Shown here one piece after another: positions 1-7,360 of a stretch of 13,403 nucleotides of DNA (position 1 is the stretch's first letter; every line of letters starts with the position of its first letter). The notes beneath the pieces were generated by a model. The model worked only from the letters and a program-made list of their open reading frames with translations. It did no database searches and was not told the DNA's origin. The DNA comes from Burkholderiales bacterium (GTDB taxonomy: Bacteria > Pseudomonadota > Gammaproteobacteria > Burkholderiales > Ga0077523), in NCBI GenBank assembly GCA_025459035.1, contig JALORJ010000098.1:1-13403 (forward strand), read 5' to 3'. The position numbers and the translations under genes were made by a program.

Positions 1-1
1 T

Positions 2-417
2 CATCAGCCTCGGCCCGGTGCCGTCGACGATCACGTACGGGAGCGGGCAGCCGACCGGCTGGCTGACGAGCCCCTCGACGCTGGTGGGCGGGTATAGCCC
101 GGGCACGACGGGCAGCGTCACCGTGACGGCGAATCCGAGCACGCTGGCGCCGGGGACGTACACGGCGACGGTGGCGTACACGATCACGCAGGCGAACGTG
201 ACGGCCGGGCCCGGGGCGGTGGGCGGGCTGCCGCTCACCATCGAGGTACCGGTCACGTACACCGTGGGCGGGGCGAGCCTGGCGGCGGTGAGCTTTACGC
301 CCGTGACGCTGACCGGGCAGGCCGGCTCGAGCACGACCGCCAGCGCCACGCGGACCGTGCTGCAGGCGCCGGCGGGCAACACCGGGAACATCAGCCTCGG
401 CCCGGTGCCGTCGACGA
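2..417 (+). repeat. 29-bp direct repeat (2-30 and 389-417), one 387-bp period
   Basis: Bases 2-30 are identical to bases 389-417, and the sequences diverge right after (T at 31, A at 418). The 387-bp spacing is a whole number of codons (129), as expected for tandem domains of one repeat protein. The second copy is also the point where the sequence passes into cstA. The reverse complement of about 399-415 encodes VDGTGP, which is conserved CstA sequence, so the last ~17-19 bases of this copy belong equally well to both genes. Confidence 0.8.
3..417 (+). CDS. Ig/BACON-like repeat surface protein, internal fragment
   Basis: The frame is open from the left edge and encodes about 138 residues rich in Thr, Ser, Val, Gly and Pro, with no Cys and little charge. 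The segment GWLTSPSTL, then GSVTVTANPSTLAPGTYTATV, has the Trp-Leu, Pro-Ser and 'LAPGTYTATV' pattern of BACON/Ig-like beta-sandwich repeats found in large extracellular bacterial proteins. The peptide ISLGPVPST occurs at both ends, 129 residues apart, so this looks like one unit of a tandem-repeat protein. Neither the real start nor the real stop is present. After base 417 the frame continues to a TAG at 513-515, but those last ~33 codons are antisense to cstA and are not part of the family. Family assignment is by motif only; the function (adhesion or surface structure) is inferred. Confidence 0.5.
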
Positions 418-1420
418 ACTGCGTGAGCGGCGGCATCTGCACGTCCGGACGCAGCGCCATGATCGACGCGGCCAGCATGAACACGACGCCCAGCTTGAGG
501 AAGGTCGACAGGTAGTCGCGCGGCGCGAGCAGCAGCCACACCGGCAGCGCCGCCGCCGAGAAGCCGTAGATCATCACGAACCACGCGCAGGTCATGTCGT
601 CCCAGTCGAACAGCGACCGGATCTCGGGCGACGCGCCGTTGATCGCGCCGCCACCCCACACGCAGCCGAGCAGCAGCACGATGCCGATCACCGAGCCTTC
701 GAGCACCTTGCCCGGGCGGATGCCGCGCATGTAGATGCCGATCAGCATCGCGACCGGGATGGTCCCCAGCACGGTCGCGGTGGCCCAGGGGCTGTGCTTC
801 ATCGCCTTGACGATCACGAGGCCGAGCACCGCGATCAGGATCACGATGATCATCAACGACCCGATCAGCGCGGCCCAGCCGCCGACGGGCCCGAGCTCGT
901 CCTTGGCCATCTGGCCGAGCGACCGCCCGTCGCGCCGCGTCGAGCAGAACATCGTGACCATGTCCTGCACGCAGCCGCCGAGCACCGAGCCGGCGAGGAT
1001 CCACAGCGTGCCGGGCAGGTAGCCGAACTGCATCGCGAGCGTCGGCCCGATCAGCGGGCCCGGTCCGGCGATCGCCGCGAAGTGGTGACCGAACGCGACC
1101 CACTTGTTGGTCGGCACGTAGTCACGGCCGTTGTTGAAGCGCTCCGCGGGTGTCGCCCGCGTCTCGTCGAGCACCAGCACCCGTGCGCAGATCCACGCGC
1201 TGTAGAAGCGGAAGCCGATCAGGTACGTGCAGATGGCCGCGGCCACGAACCACAGGGCGTTGATCGACTCGCCCCGATGCGACGCGATGGTCGAGATGCA
1301 CGCGGCGCCGAGGATCGCGATGCCGGCCCAGACCAGTTTCGCGATCGGGCTGCGCGGAAGCAGCGACGGCACCACCGGGCCGGTCGGTGCGGAGTGGGGG
1401 GTCGAGCCGCTGGCAGCCAT
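399..1420 (-). CDS. cstA: Carbon starvation protein CstA, N-terminal half (3' end missing)
   Basis: CstA is a many-pass inner-membrane permease, linked to peptide or pyruvate uptake during carbon starvation. The minus-strand frame starts with ATG at 1420-1418 behind a strong AGGAGG and reads MAASGSTPHSAPTGP. Family signatures follow: YVPTNKWVAFGHHFAAIAG, GPLIGPTLAMQFGYLPGTLW, CVQDMVTMFCSTRRDGRSLG, then LLLAPRDYLSTFLKLG and MPPLTQFVDGTGP, with hydrophobic membrane segments throughout. About 340 residues match the family, against roughly 690-700 in full-length CstA. After VDGTGP, E. coli CstA continues VWTGNLFPFLF, but here the frame reads antisense through the Ig-like repeat sequence, without a stop, to base 1. 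The gene is therefore interrupted or chimeric at about 399-417. Identification of the N-terminal half is secure; whether an intact cstA exists in the genome cannot be seen. Confidence 0.88.
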
Positions 1421-1503
1421 GGGCATTCCTCCTGGGGGGCATGGGGTCCCCGGTCGGCGCGCGCCTGCAGCACCGACGGAGACGTCTTGTTCAGAGCGGC
1501 CGG

Positions 1504-1533
1504 ATCATAGCCGCCGCTTTTCGCCGACGTCGA
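1504..1533 (-). promoter_or_regulatory. Candidate sigma70-type promoter of cstA
   Basis: On the minus strand, TATGAT (1509-1504) is a near-consensus -10 box. TCGACG (1533-1528) matches 4 of 6 bases of the -35 consensus, with an 18-bp spacer. The -10 lies about 84 nt upstream of the cstA ATG. It sits in the 216-bp divergent region between cstA and glyA. No CRP site was recognised. This is a prediction from motif and position only. Confidence 0.4.
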
Positions 1534-1594
1534 AAATCCTTCGCAACCCTCTGCCGCCAAAGGAATTTTCGCGATCGGGGAACCGTGGCGTCGG

Positions 1595-1603
1595 TGCTAC
1601 AGT
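1595..1603 (+). promoter_or_regulatory. Candidate extended -10 promoter of glyA
   Basis: TGC followed by TACAGT resembles an extended -10 element (TGn plus a 4/6 hexamer) and lies about 34 nt before the glyA ATG. No convincing -35 box is found 16-18 bp upstream, as is usual for extended -10 promoters. No PurR- or MetR-like site was recognised. Confidence 0.3.
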
Positions 1604-1636
1604 CGACGGCTCGCCCCACAGAAGGAGGAGAAGTCC

Positions 1637-2911
1637 ATGTTCAGCACCGATGACACGATCCGAGGCTTCGATCCCGACCTCTGGAACGCGATGCAGCAGG
1701 AGCGCACCCGGCAGGAGGACCACATCGAACTGATCGCGTCCGAGAACTACACCAGCCCGCGGGTGCTGGAGGCACAGGGCTCCGTCCTCACCAACAAGTA
1801 CGCCGAGGGCTACCCCGGCAAGCGCTACTACGGTGGCTGCGAGTTCGTCGACATCGCCGAGCAACTGGCGATCGATCGCTGCAAGGCGCTGTTCGGAGCC
1901 GAGTGGGCCAATGTGCAGCCGCACTCGGGCTCGCAGGCGAACCAGGCCGTGTACACGGCGTTCCTGAAGCCGGGCGACACGATCCTCGGCATGTCGCTGG
2001 CCCACGGCGGCCACCTGACGCACGGGGCCTCGGTCAACCAGTCGGGCAAGTACTTCCATGCGGTGCACTACGGGCTCGATGCCGACGAGGCGATCGACTA
2101 CGCGCAGGTCGAGCAGCTCGCGCACGAGCACAAGCCGAAGATGATCATCGCCGGAGCGTCGGCGTATTCGCTGCGCATCGACTTCAAGCGCTTCCGCGAG
2201 ATCGCCGACGCCGTCGGCGCGCTGCTGCTGGTCGACATGGCGCACTACGCCGGCCTGATCGCCGCGGGCGTGTATCCGAGCCCCGTGGGTCACGCGCACT
2301 TCGTCACCAGCACCACGCACAAGACGCTGCGCGGGCCGCGCGGCGGGCTGATCCTGGCGTCCGAGGAGCACGGCAAGGCGCTCAACTCGGCGATCTTCCC
2401 CGGCATCCAGGGCGGTCCGCTGATGCACGTGATCGCGGCCAAGGCGGTCACGTTCAAGGAGGCGATGAGCCCGGCGTTCAAGGCCTACCAGGAGCAGGTG
2501 CTCGTCAACGCGCAGGCGATGGCCGCGACCCTGATCTCGCGCGGGCTGCGCATCGTGTCCGGGCGCACCGAATCGCACGTGTTCCTGCTCGACCTGCGCG
2601 CCAAGCGCATCACCGGCAAGGACGCCGAGGCCGTCCTCGGGCGCGCGCACATGACGGTCAACAAGAACGCGATCCCCAACGACCCCGAGAAGCCGTTCGT
2701 CACCAGCGGCATCCGCATCGGTTCTCCCGCGATGACCACGCGCGGCTTCGGCAAGGCCGAGGCCGAGCAGCTCGCCCACCTGATGGCCGACGTGCTCGAG
2801 GCGCCGCAGGACGACGCGGTCGTCGCGCGCGTTGCACGTGACGTGCAGGCCATGTGCGGTCGCTTCCCGGTCTACGGCGACGCGGCGGCGCCGGTGCGCG
2901 CCGCGGCCTGA
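1637..2911 (+). CDS. glyA: Serine hydroxymethyltransferase
   Basis: GlyA is a cytosolic PLP enzyme that converts serine and tetrahydrofolate to glycine and 5,10-methylene-THF, the main source of one-carbon units. The 424-residue product has the usual family length. Signatures seen: ELIASENYTS (31-40), KYAEGYPGKRYYGG (54-67), PHSGSQANQAVY (95-106), VDMAHYAGLIAAGVYPSP (199-216, with Asp200 and His203 near the cofactor), and STTHKTLRGPRGG (225-237) carrying the Schiff-base lysine, Lys229. The ATG at 1637 follows a strong GAAGGAGGAG Shine-Dalgarno at 1621-1630. nrdR begins 37 nt downstream on the same strand, a common pairing in proteobacteria. The gene appears intact. Confidence 0.98.
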   Translation: MFSTDDTIRGFDPDLWNAMQQERTRQEDHIELIASENYTSPRVLEAQGSVLTNKYAEGYPGKRYYGGCEFVDIAEQLAIDRCKALFGAEWANVQPHSGSQANQAVYTAFLKPGDTILGMSLAHGGHLTHGASVNQSGKYFHAVHYGLDADEAIDYAQVEQLAHEHKPKMIIAGASAYSLRIDFKRFREIADAVGALLLVDMAHYAGLIAAGVYPSPVGHAHFVTSTTHKTLRGPRGGLILASEEHGKALNSAIFPGIQGGPLMHVIAAKAVTFKEAMSPAFKAYQEQVLVNAQAMAATLISRGLRIVSGRTESHVFLLDLRAKRITGKDAEAVLGRAHMTVNKNAIPNDPEKPFVTSGIRIGSPAMTTRGFGKAEAEQLAHLMADVLEAPQDDAVVARVARDVQAMCGRFPVYGDAAAPVRAAA

Positions 2912-2948
2912 TGCCCGACCGCCCGCTCGCCGGGGAGCCCGCGCCCGC

Positions 2949-3437
2949 GTGAAGTGCCCGTTCTGCGGTCACGCCGACACGCAGGTGGTCGACTCGCGCG
3001 CCAACGACGACGCCGACGCCATCCGCCGTCGGCGTCGCTGTCTGGCCTGCGAAAAGCGCTTCACGACCTGGGAGACGGTCGAGCTGCGGATGCCGCAGGT
3101 GGTCAAGTCGAGCGGCATGCGCTCCGACTTCAGCGTCGACAAGCTGCGCACCGGATTCTCGCGCGCGCTGCACAAGCGTCCGGTGGCCGCGGCCGATGTC
3201 GATGCCGCGATCGATCGCATCAAGCAGCGGCTGCTGGGCATGGCCACGCGCGAGGTGCCGTCGACGCAGATCGGCCAGCTCGTCATGCAGGAGCTCAAGC
3301 GGCTCGACAAGGTCGCCTACATCCGCTTCGCGTCGGTGTACCGCAGCTTCGAGGATGTCGACGACTTCCGCGACGCGATCGAGGAAGTGACGCAGCCGAC
3401 CCGCAGCGGTCGGCGCCGCCCGCCCCCGGCGCACTGA
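2949..3437 (+). CDS. nrdR: Transcriptional repressor NrdR
   Basis: NrdR is an ATP/dATP-sensing zinc protein that represses ribonucleotide reductase operons by binding NrdR boxes. The 162-residue product begins MKCPFCGHADTQVVDSR and has the zinc-ribbon cysteines Cys3, Cys6, Cys31 and Cys34 (CLAC), followed by an ATP-cone domain at about 48-140 (VVKSSGMRSDFSVDKLR, then VAYIRFASVYRSFEDVDDF). I chose the GTG at 2949 because the family always begins MxCPxC; a longer frame open from 2832 would add unrelated residues. A GGGGAG at 2932-2937 is a plausible ribosome site. The stop overlaps the ribD start (TGATG), so the two are probably co-translated. The C-terminal tail RSGRRRPPPAH is basic and probably disordered. 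Confidence 0.96.
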   Translation: MKCPFCGHADTQVVDSRANDDADAIRRRRRCLACEKRFTTWETVELRMPQVVKSSGMRSDFSVDKLRTGFSRALHKRPVAAADVDAAIDRIKQRLLGMATREVPSTQIGQLVMQELKRLDKVAYIRFASVYRSFEDVDDFRDAIEEVTQPTRSGRRRPPPAH

Positions 3438-4537
3438 TGGGCTTCGCGGCCGACGACCACCGCCACATGGGGCGGGCGCTGCAGCTTGCGGCGCGCGGAC
3501 TGCGCACGACGATGCCCAACCCGCGCGTCGGCTGCGTGATCGCGCACGGGCGCGACGTGGTGGGCGAGGGCTGGCACGAGCGCGCCGGTGGGCCCCACGC
3601 CGAGGCGGTCGCGCTGCGCGTCGCGGGCGAGCGTGCGCCGGGCGCGACCGCCTACGTCACGCTCGAGCCGTGCAGCCATCACGGCCGTACGCCGCCGTGC
3701 GCCGACTCGCTGCTCGCGTCGGGCATCGCGCGGGTCGTCGCCGCGATGGAGGACCCGAACCCCGACGTCAGCGGTCGCGGCTTCGCGCGGCTGCGCGCCG
3801 CCGGCGTCGTCGTCGAGAAAGGTCTGATGGAGGCCGCTGCGCGCGACCTGAACCCGGGCTTCGTGTCGCGCATGACGCGCGGTCGCCCGTGGATCCGGCT
3901 CAAGGTCGCGCAGTCGCTCGACGGGCGGACCGCGGCGGCCAACGGCGCGAGCCAGTGGATCACCGGGCCGGCGGCGCGGCGCGACGGTCACCGCTGGCGC
4001 GCGCGCTCGTGTGTCGTGATGACCGGCATCGGCACGCTGCGTGACGACGACCCGAGGCTCACGGTGCGCGACATCGTCGCCGACCGGCAGCCGTTGCGTG
4101 TGGTGGTCGACAGTCAGCTGCGCATCGCGCCTGGCGCACGCATCTTCGACGGCGGCGCCGTCGTCGTGGCCACCGCGGTCGACGATGCGTCGCGCCGGAC
4201 CGCGCTCGAAGCCGCGGGTGCCGAGGTCTGGCATGTGCCGGACGCACGCGGACGCGTCGACCTGGTGCGGCTGGCGCAGCGGCTGGGCGCCTGGGGCGCC
4301 AACGAGGTGCTGGTCGAAGCCGGCATCAATCTCCACAGCGCGCTGATCGCGGCGGGGCTCGTCGACGAGATCGTGCTGTACGTCGCGCCGAAGCTCGTCG
4401 GCGACAGCGGCCGTGGCGTGCTGCGGCTGCCCGAGCTTTCGACGATGGACGACGCCACCGTGCTCGACGTGCGCGACGTGCGCCACTTCGGTCCGGACCT
4501 GCGGCTCGTCGTGCGCCCGGTCGGCGCGCGGCCTTGA
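3437..4537 (+). CDS. ribD: Bifunctional riboflavin deaminase/reductase RibD
   Basis: RibD deaminates the pyrimidine product of GTP cyclohydrolase II and then reduces its ribose side chain with NADPH, two successive steps of riboflavin synthesis. The 366-residue product has an N-terminal deaminase domain with zinc ligands in PHAEAVAL (His54, catalytic Glu56) and EPCSHHGRTPPC (Cys79, Cys88). The C-terminal reductase domain runs from about residue 150 (RPWIRLKVAQSLDGRTA) to LVEAGINLHSALI and LVDEIVLYVAPKLVG. The ATG at 3437 overlaps the nrdR stop by one base and fits the normal N-terminus. Upstream in-frame extension lies within nrdR and is discarded. It lies directly before ribE, the gene for the last enzyme of the pathway. 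It appears intact. Confidence 0.97.
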   Translation: MGFAADDHRHMGRALQLAARGLRTTMPNPRVGCVIAHGRDVVGEGWHERAGGPHAEAVALRVAGERAPGATAYVTLEPCSHHGRTPPCADSLLASGIARVVAAMEDPNPDVSGRGFARLRAAGVVVEKGLMEAAARDLNPGFVSRMTRGRPWIRLKVAQSLDGRTAAANGASQWITGPAARRDGHRWRARSCVVMTGIGTLRDDDPRLTVRDIVADRQPLRVVVDSQLRIAPGARIFDGGAVVVATAVDDASRRTALEAAGAEVWHVPDARGRVDLVRLAQRLGAWGANEVLVEAGINLHSALIAAGLVDEIVLYVAPKLVGDSGRGVLRLPELSTMDDATVLDVRDVRHFGPDLRLVVRPVGARP

Positions 4538-4580
4538 GCACCCGCTGCCACTTCCCCCTTCCTTCCCGGAGATTGCGCCC

Positions 4581-5186
4581 GTGTTCACCGGACTCGTGCA
4601 GGCTGTCGGCCGCATCGTCGCGTTCGACGGCAATGCGCTCGGCGCCCGTCTGACCGTCGACTGCGGCGGCCTCGACCTCGCCGACGTCGCGATCGGCGAC
4701 AGCATCGCCTGCAACGGTTGCTGCCTCACGGTCGTCGCGCTCGGCGACGGTCGCTTCGACATGGAGCTGTCGCGGGAGACGCTCGACACCGTCGCGGGCT
4801 TCGTGCCCGGGGCGCGGCTCAACCTCGAGAAGGCGCTGCGCGCAGCCGACCGGCTCGGCGGTCATCTCGTGACGGGCCATGTCGACGGCGCCGGCGTGGT
4901 CGTCGCGGTCGAGCCCGTCGGCGACAACCGCCGGCTCGTGTTCCAGGTGCCGGCGGCGCTCGCGAAGTACGTCGCGCGCAAGGGCTCGATCACCGTCAAC
5001 GGCACCAGCCTCACGGTGAATGCGGTGACGCACGACACGTTCGCCGTCAACCTGATCCCGCACACGCTCGGCGCGACCAATCTCGGCGATCTCGCCCCCG
5101 GGGACCGCGTCAATCTCGAGGTCGACCTGATCGCGCGCTACGTCGAGCGCATGCTCACCGGCGACACCGGCGACACGCCGGCGTAG
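4581..5186 (+). CDS. ribE: Riboflavin synthase (alpha subunit)
   Basis: The enzyme dismutates two 6,7-dimethyl-8-ribityllumazine molecules into riboflavin and the RibD product. The 201-residue product starts with the family N-terminus MFTGLVQAVG (GTG at 4581, preceded by CCGGAG at 4565-4570). It shows two homologous lumazine-binding barrels: SIACNGCCLTV (41-51) in the first, and GGHLVTGHVDG (93-103) with SITVNGTSLTV in the second. The gap after ribD is 43 nt. The last 49 bp overlap, on the other strand, the 3' end of the decarboxylase gene; the tail GDTGDTPA comes from this overlap. Some databases call this gene ribC. Confidence 0.96.
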   Translation: MFTGLVQAVGRIVAFDGNALGARLTVDCGGLDLADVAIGDSIACNGCCLTVVALGDGRFDMELSRETLDTVAGFVPGARLNLEKALRAADRLGGHLVTGHVDGAGVVVAVEPVGDNRRLVFQVPAALAKYVARKGSITVNGTSLTVNAVTHDTFAVNLIPHTLGATNLGDLAPGDRVNLEVDLIARYVERMLTGDTGDTPA

Positions 5187-6658
5187 CGCGCCAGCCGCGC
5201 GATCGTCGTCTCGACATCGCCCGCGCCGGCCTGCGGCGAGATCGCGCATAGCCGCAGGCACACCTGTCCCCGCAGGACCGTGGTCAGCACGAACGCCGTG
5301 CCGTCGTCGGTCACCGCGCGCGCGACACGCGACTGCAGCGCATCCAGCGCTGCCGCGTCGTCGACGCCGGGCGGCACGAAGCGGAAACACACGATCCCGA
5401 GCTGCGGACCCGACAGGCACTCGACGTACGGCGTGCGTGCCAGCGCGGCAGCAGCGGCCTCGCCCAGCGCGATGCCGTGCGCGATTGCCCGCGCCAGACC
5501 GTCGGCGCCGAGCGTCTGCAGGGTCAGCCAGAAGCGCAGCGCGCGCGCCGGACGCGTGAGCTCGATGCCGCGGTCCCAGAAGTTCGGTGCGTGGTCGGTC
5601 GTGTCGGTGTCGCGCAGGTACTCGGGGCGCGTGTGGAAGGTGCGCGTGAGGTCGGCGCCGTCGCGCACGAGCACGCACGCGCAGCCATAGGTCTGGAAGG
5701 CCCACTTGTGGGGGTCGAACGTGAGGCTGTCCACGCGCGCGAGGCCCGCGAACGCGGCGCGCCGGGCCGGCACCAGCGCGGCGGCCGCGCCGTACGCGCC
5801 GTCCGCGTGCAGCCACAGCCCGCGGGTCGACGCGATGTCGGCGATCGCGTCGAGCGGGTCGATGCTGCCCGTGTTGGTGCTCCCGGCGTTGGCCACGACC
5901 ACCCATGGATGCCGTCCCGCCGCGCGATCCGCGTCGACCGCACGCGCCAGCGCGGCCGGATCGAGGCGGAACGCGGCATCGACCGGCAGGCGCCGCAACT
6001 GTTCGGGGGCGAAGCCCAGCACGCCGAGGGCCTTCGCGACCGACGAGTGGCACTGGTCGCTGCAGTACGCGACGGCCTGCGCGCGGTCGCGCTGCGCCAG
6101 GCGGCGGTCGCGCGCGACCTGCAGGGCCGTCAGGTTCGCCAGCGATCCGCCGCTCGTGAACACGCCGGCCGTGGTCGCGGGCAGGCCGAACCGCGCAGCC
6201 AGCCAGCGCAGTACCTCGAGTTCGATCGCGGCGGCGCCGCTCGACTGCAGCCAGCTGCCCGCGTGCGGATTGAGGCCGCTGGTGACGAGATCGCCCAGCC
6301 ACGATACGGCCGAGTGCGGGCCGGGGATGAACGCGAAGGCGCGGGGATGGTTCGCGCGCGCGGCGCCGGTCTCGACGATGCGCAGCAGTTCGGTGGCGGC
6401 TTCGAGCGGATCGCGCCCGGTGTCGGGGATGCCGCGGGTCTGCAGCGTCGCGCGTTCGCGGTCCGGGATCGTGCGCAGCGGGGGCGCGTACGAGACGGCG
6501 TCCTGAGCGTCGCAGATGGCGTCGACCAGCCGATGCGCCACGGCTCGCAGCGTCGCGTGCGTCGGCCATGCTGCCGGCGGTAGCGGTGACACGTCGCTGG
6601 TGTGCGCCGCGGCGGGTCCTGACGCGCACCGCGTGGCCGGGTGGGTCGGGGCGTTCAT
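5138..6658 (-). CDS. Group II PLP-dependent decarboxylase (aromatic-L-amino-acid type)
   Basis: This is a 506-residue fold-type I PLP enzyme of the pyridoxal-dependent decarboxylase family (glutamate, tyrosine, tryptophan/DOPA and related decarboxylases). Motifs in order: FTSGGSLANLTAL (167-179, cofactor phosphate region), CHSSVAKALGVLGF (203-216, His204 stacking on PLP), VANAGSTNTGSIDPLDAI (255-272), WLHADGAYGAAA (282-293, Asp286), and DPHKWAFQTYGC (315-326) with the Schiff-base lysine Lys318. The ATG at 6658 has GGAGG 9 nt upstream; an in-frame ATG 12 codons earlier (6694) is less likely. The final ~13 residues (VSPVSPVSMRST) are read antisense through the end of ribE. The substrate cannot be assigned from sequence; a biogenic-amine-forming amino-acid decarboxylase is the family expectation. 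A divergent Lrp-type regulator gene lies next to it. Confidence 0.9.
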   Translation of the reverse strand: MNAPTHPATRCASGPAAAHTSDVSPLPPAAWPTHATLRAVAHRLVDAICDAQDAVSYAPPLRTIPDRERATLQTRGIPDTGRDPLEAATELLRIVETGAARANHPRAFAFIPGPHSAVSWLGDLVTSGLNPHAGSWLQSSGAAAIELEVLRWLAARFGLPATTAGVFTSGGSLANLTALQVARDRRLAQRDRAQAVAYCSDQCHSSVAKALGVLGFAPEQLRRLPVDAAFRLDPAALARAVDADRAAGRHPWVVVANAGSTNTGSIDPLDAIADIASTRGLWLHADGAYGAAAALVPARRAAFAGLARVDSLTFDPHKWAFQTYGCACVLVRDGADLTRTFHTRPEYLRDTDTTDHAPNFWDRGIELTRPARALRFWLTLQTLGADGLARAIAHGIALGEAAAAALARTPYVECLSGPQLGIVCFRFVPPGVDDAAALDALQSRVARAVTDDGTAFVLTTVLRGQVCLRLCAISPQAGAGDVETTIARLARYAGVSPVSPVSMRST

Positions 6659-6713
6659 CGGGGGCGGCCTCCACGGCAGGTTCGATGCATCCATGGTCGA
6701 GCACGTGCAGGGA

Positions 6714-6752
6714 CGATTGCAGCCAGAATCGCGACCGATGCCTGCGACCGAT
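6714..6752. promoter_or_regulatory. Candidate operator cluster in divergent decarboxylase/lrp region
   Basis: Between the divergent decarboxylase and Lrp-family genes lies a perfect inverted repeat, CGATT (6714-6718), an 8-base spacer and AATCG (6727-6731). Next to it is a direct repeat of GCGACCGAT at 6731-6739 and 6744-6752, with starts 13 bp apart. Imperfect palindromes in phased clusters are typical of Lrp/AsnC binding sites, so this is a reasonable operator for the adjacent regulator. No clear -35/-10 pair was found. If the regulator starts at 6761 the cluster lies just before its ORF; if at 6860 it lies in a 201-bp control region. Confidence 0.35.
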
Positions 6753-6859
6753 CGCTTTCCATGCCAACGAACCCCGCGAAAAACGTAACAACCCGCCGCA
6801 CCGGTGGCTCGAAGCGCGTCGCGCGGGCGCCTTCCGGCGACGCGGACCCCGACGACGCG

Positions 6860-7348
6860 ATGTCGGCCCCGACCGCGCCCGACCCGCCGGACCGCCTCGA
6901 CGCGGTCGACCGGGCGCTGCTGCGGGCGCTGCAGCAGGACGCCACGCTCACCACCGCGCAGCTGGCCGACCGGGTGTCGCTGACGCCGTCGCCGGTGGCA
7001 CGCCGTGTGCGGCTGCTGCACGCGCGCGGCTTCATCCGCGCGACGGTCGCGCTGGTCGATGCGCGGCGCGTCGGTCTGGCGCTCACCGTGCTCGTGCGGG
7101 TGGCGCTCGAGCGCCAGACCGAGCGTCTGTCGGTCGAATTCGAGACCGCGGTCTCGGCGATGGCCGAAGTGGTCGAGTGCTGGAAGGTGCCGGGCGAGTT
7201 CGACTACGTGCTGCGCGTCGTGGTCGCCGACATGGAGGCCTACGAGCGCTTCTACTCCGGACGGCTGCAGCGCCTCGCGTGCGTGCGGCTGGTGCAGTCG
7301 AGCTTCGCGATGAAGCGTGTCAAGGCGACGACCGCGCTCCCGCTCTGA
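6860..7348 (+). CDS. Lrp/AsnC family transcriptional regulator
   Basis: The 162-residue product has the family layout: an N-terminal helix-turn-helix (about 12-60; LDAVDRALLRALQQDATLTT, then AQLADRVSLTPSPVARRVRL) and a C-terminal ligand-sensing RAM/AsnC domain (about 70-155; ending in ECWKVPGEFDYVLRVVVADM, then FYSGRLQRL and VQSSFAMKRVK). Such proteins usually respond to amino acids and often control a divergent neighbour; here that is the amino-acid decarboxylase, a pairing I infer to be functional. The start is uncertain: ATG 6860 gives normal family length, while ATG 6761 would add 33 mostly polar residues. Neither has a good Shine-Dalgarno, and the frame stays open further upstream. It converges with the lipocalin gene, with 12 nt between the stops and no terminator hairpin visible. 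Confidence 0.9.
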   Translation: MSAPTAPDPPDRLDAVDRALLRALQQDATLTTAQLADRVSLTPSPVARRVRLLHARGFIRATVALVDARRVGLALTVLVRVALERQTERLSVEFETAVSAMAEVVECWKVPGEFDYVLRVVVADMEAYERFYSGRLQRLACVRLVQSSFAMKRVKATTALPL

Positions 7349-7360
7349 CCTGCCGGGGCG

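Noticed and set aside
735..1510. Plus-strand open frames over cstA
   Set aside because: They are antisense shadows; the minus-strand CstA frame has a strong ribosome site and clear family motifs.
1505..2779. Long minus-strand open frame (424 codons) opposite glyA
   Set aside because: Its Arg/Gly/Leu/Val-rich translation has no recognisable domain, and glyA on the other strand is certain. At this GC content, antisense frames stay open for long stretches.
4326..6791. Minus-strand open frame of 821 codons spanning ribD/ribE antisense and the decarboxylase region
   Set aside because: It is out of frame with the clear decarboxylase and antisense to ribE; the protein is Arg/Ala-rich low complexity.
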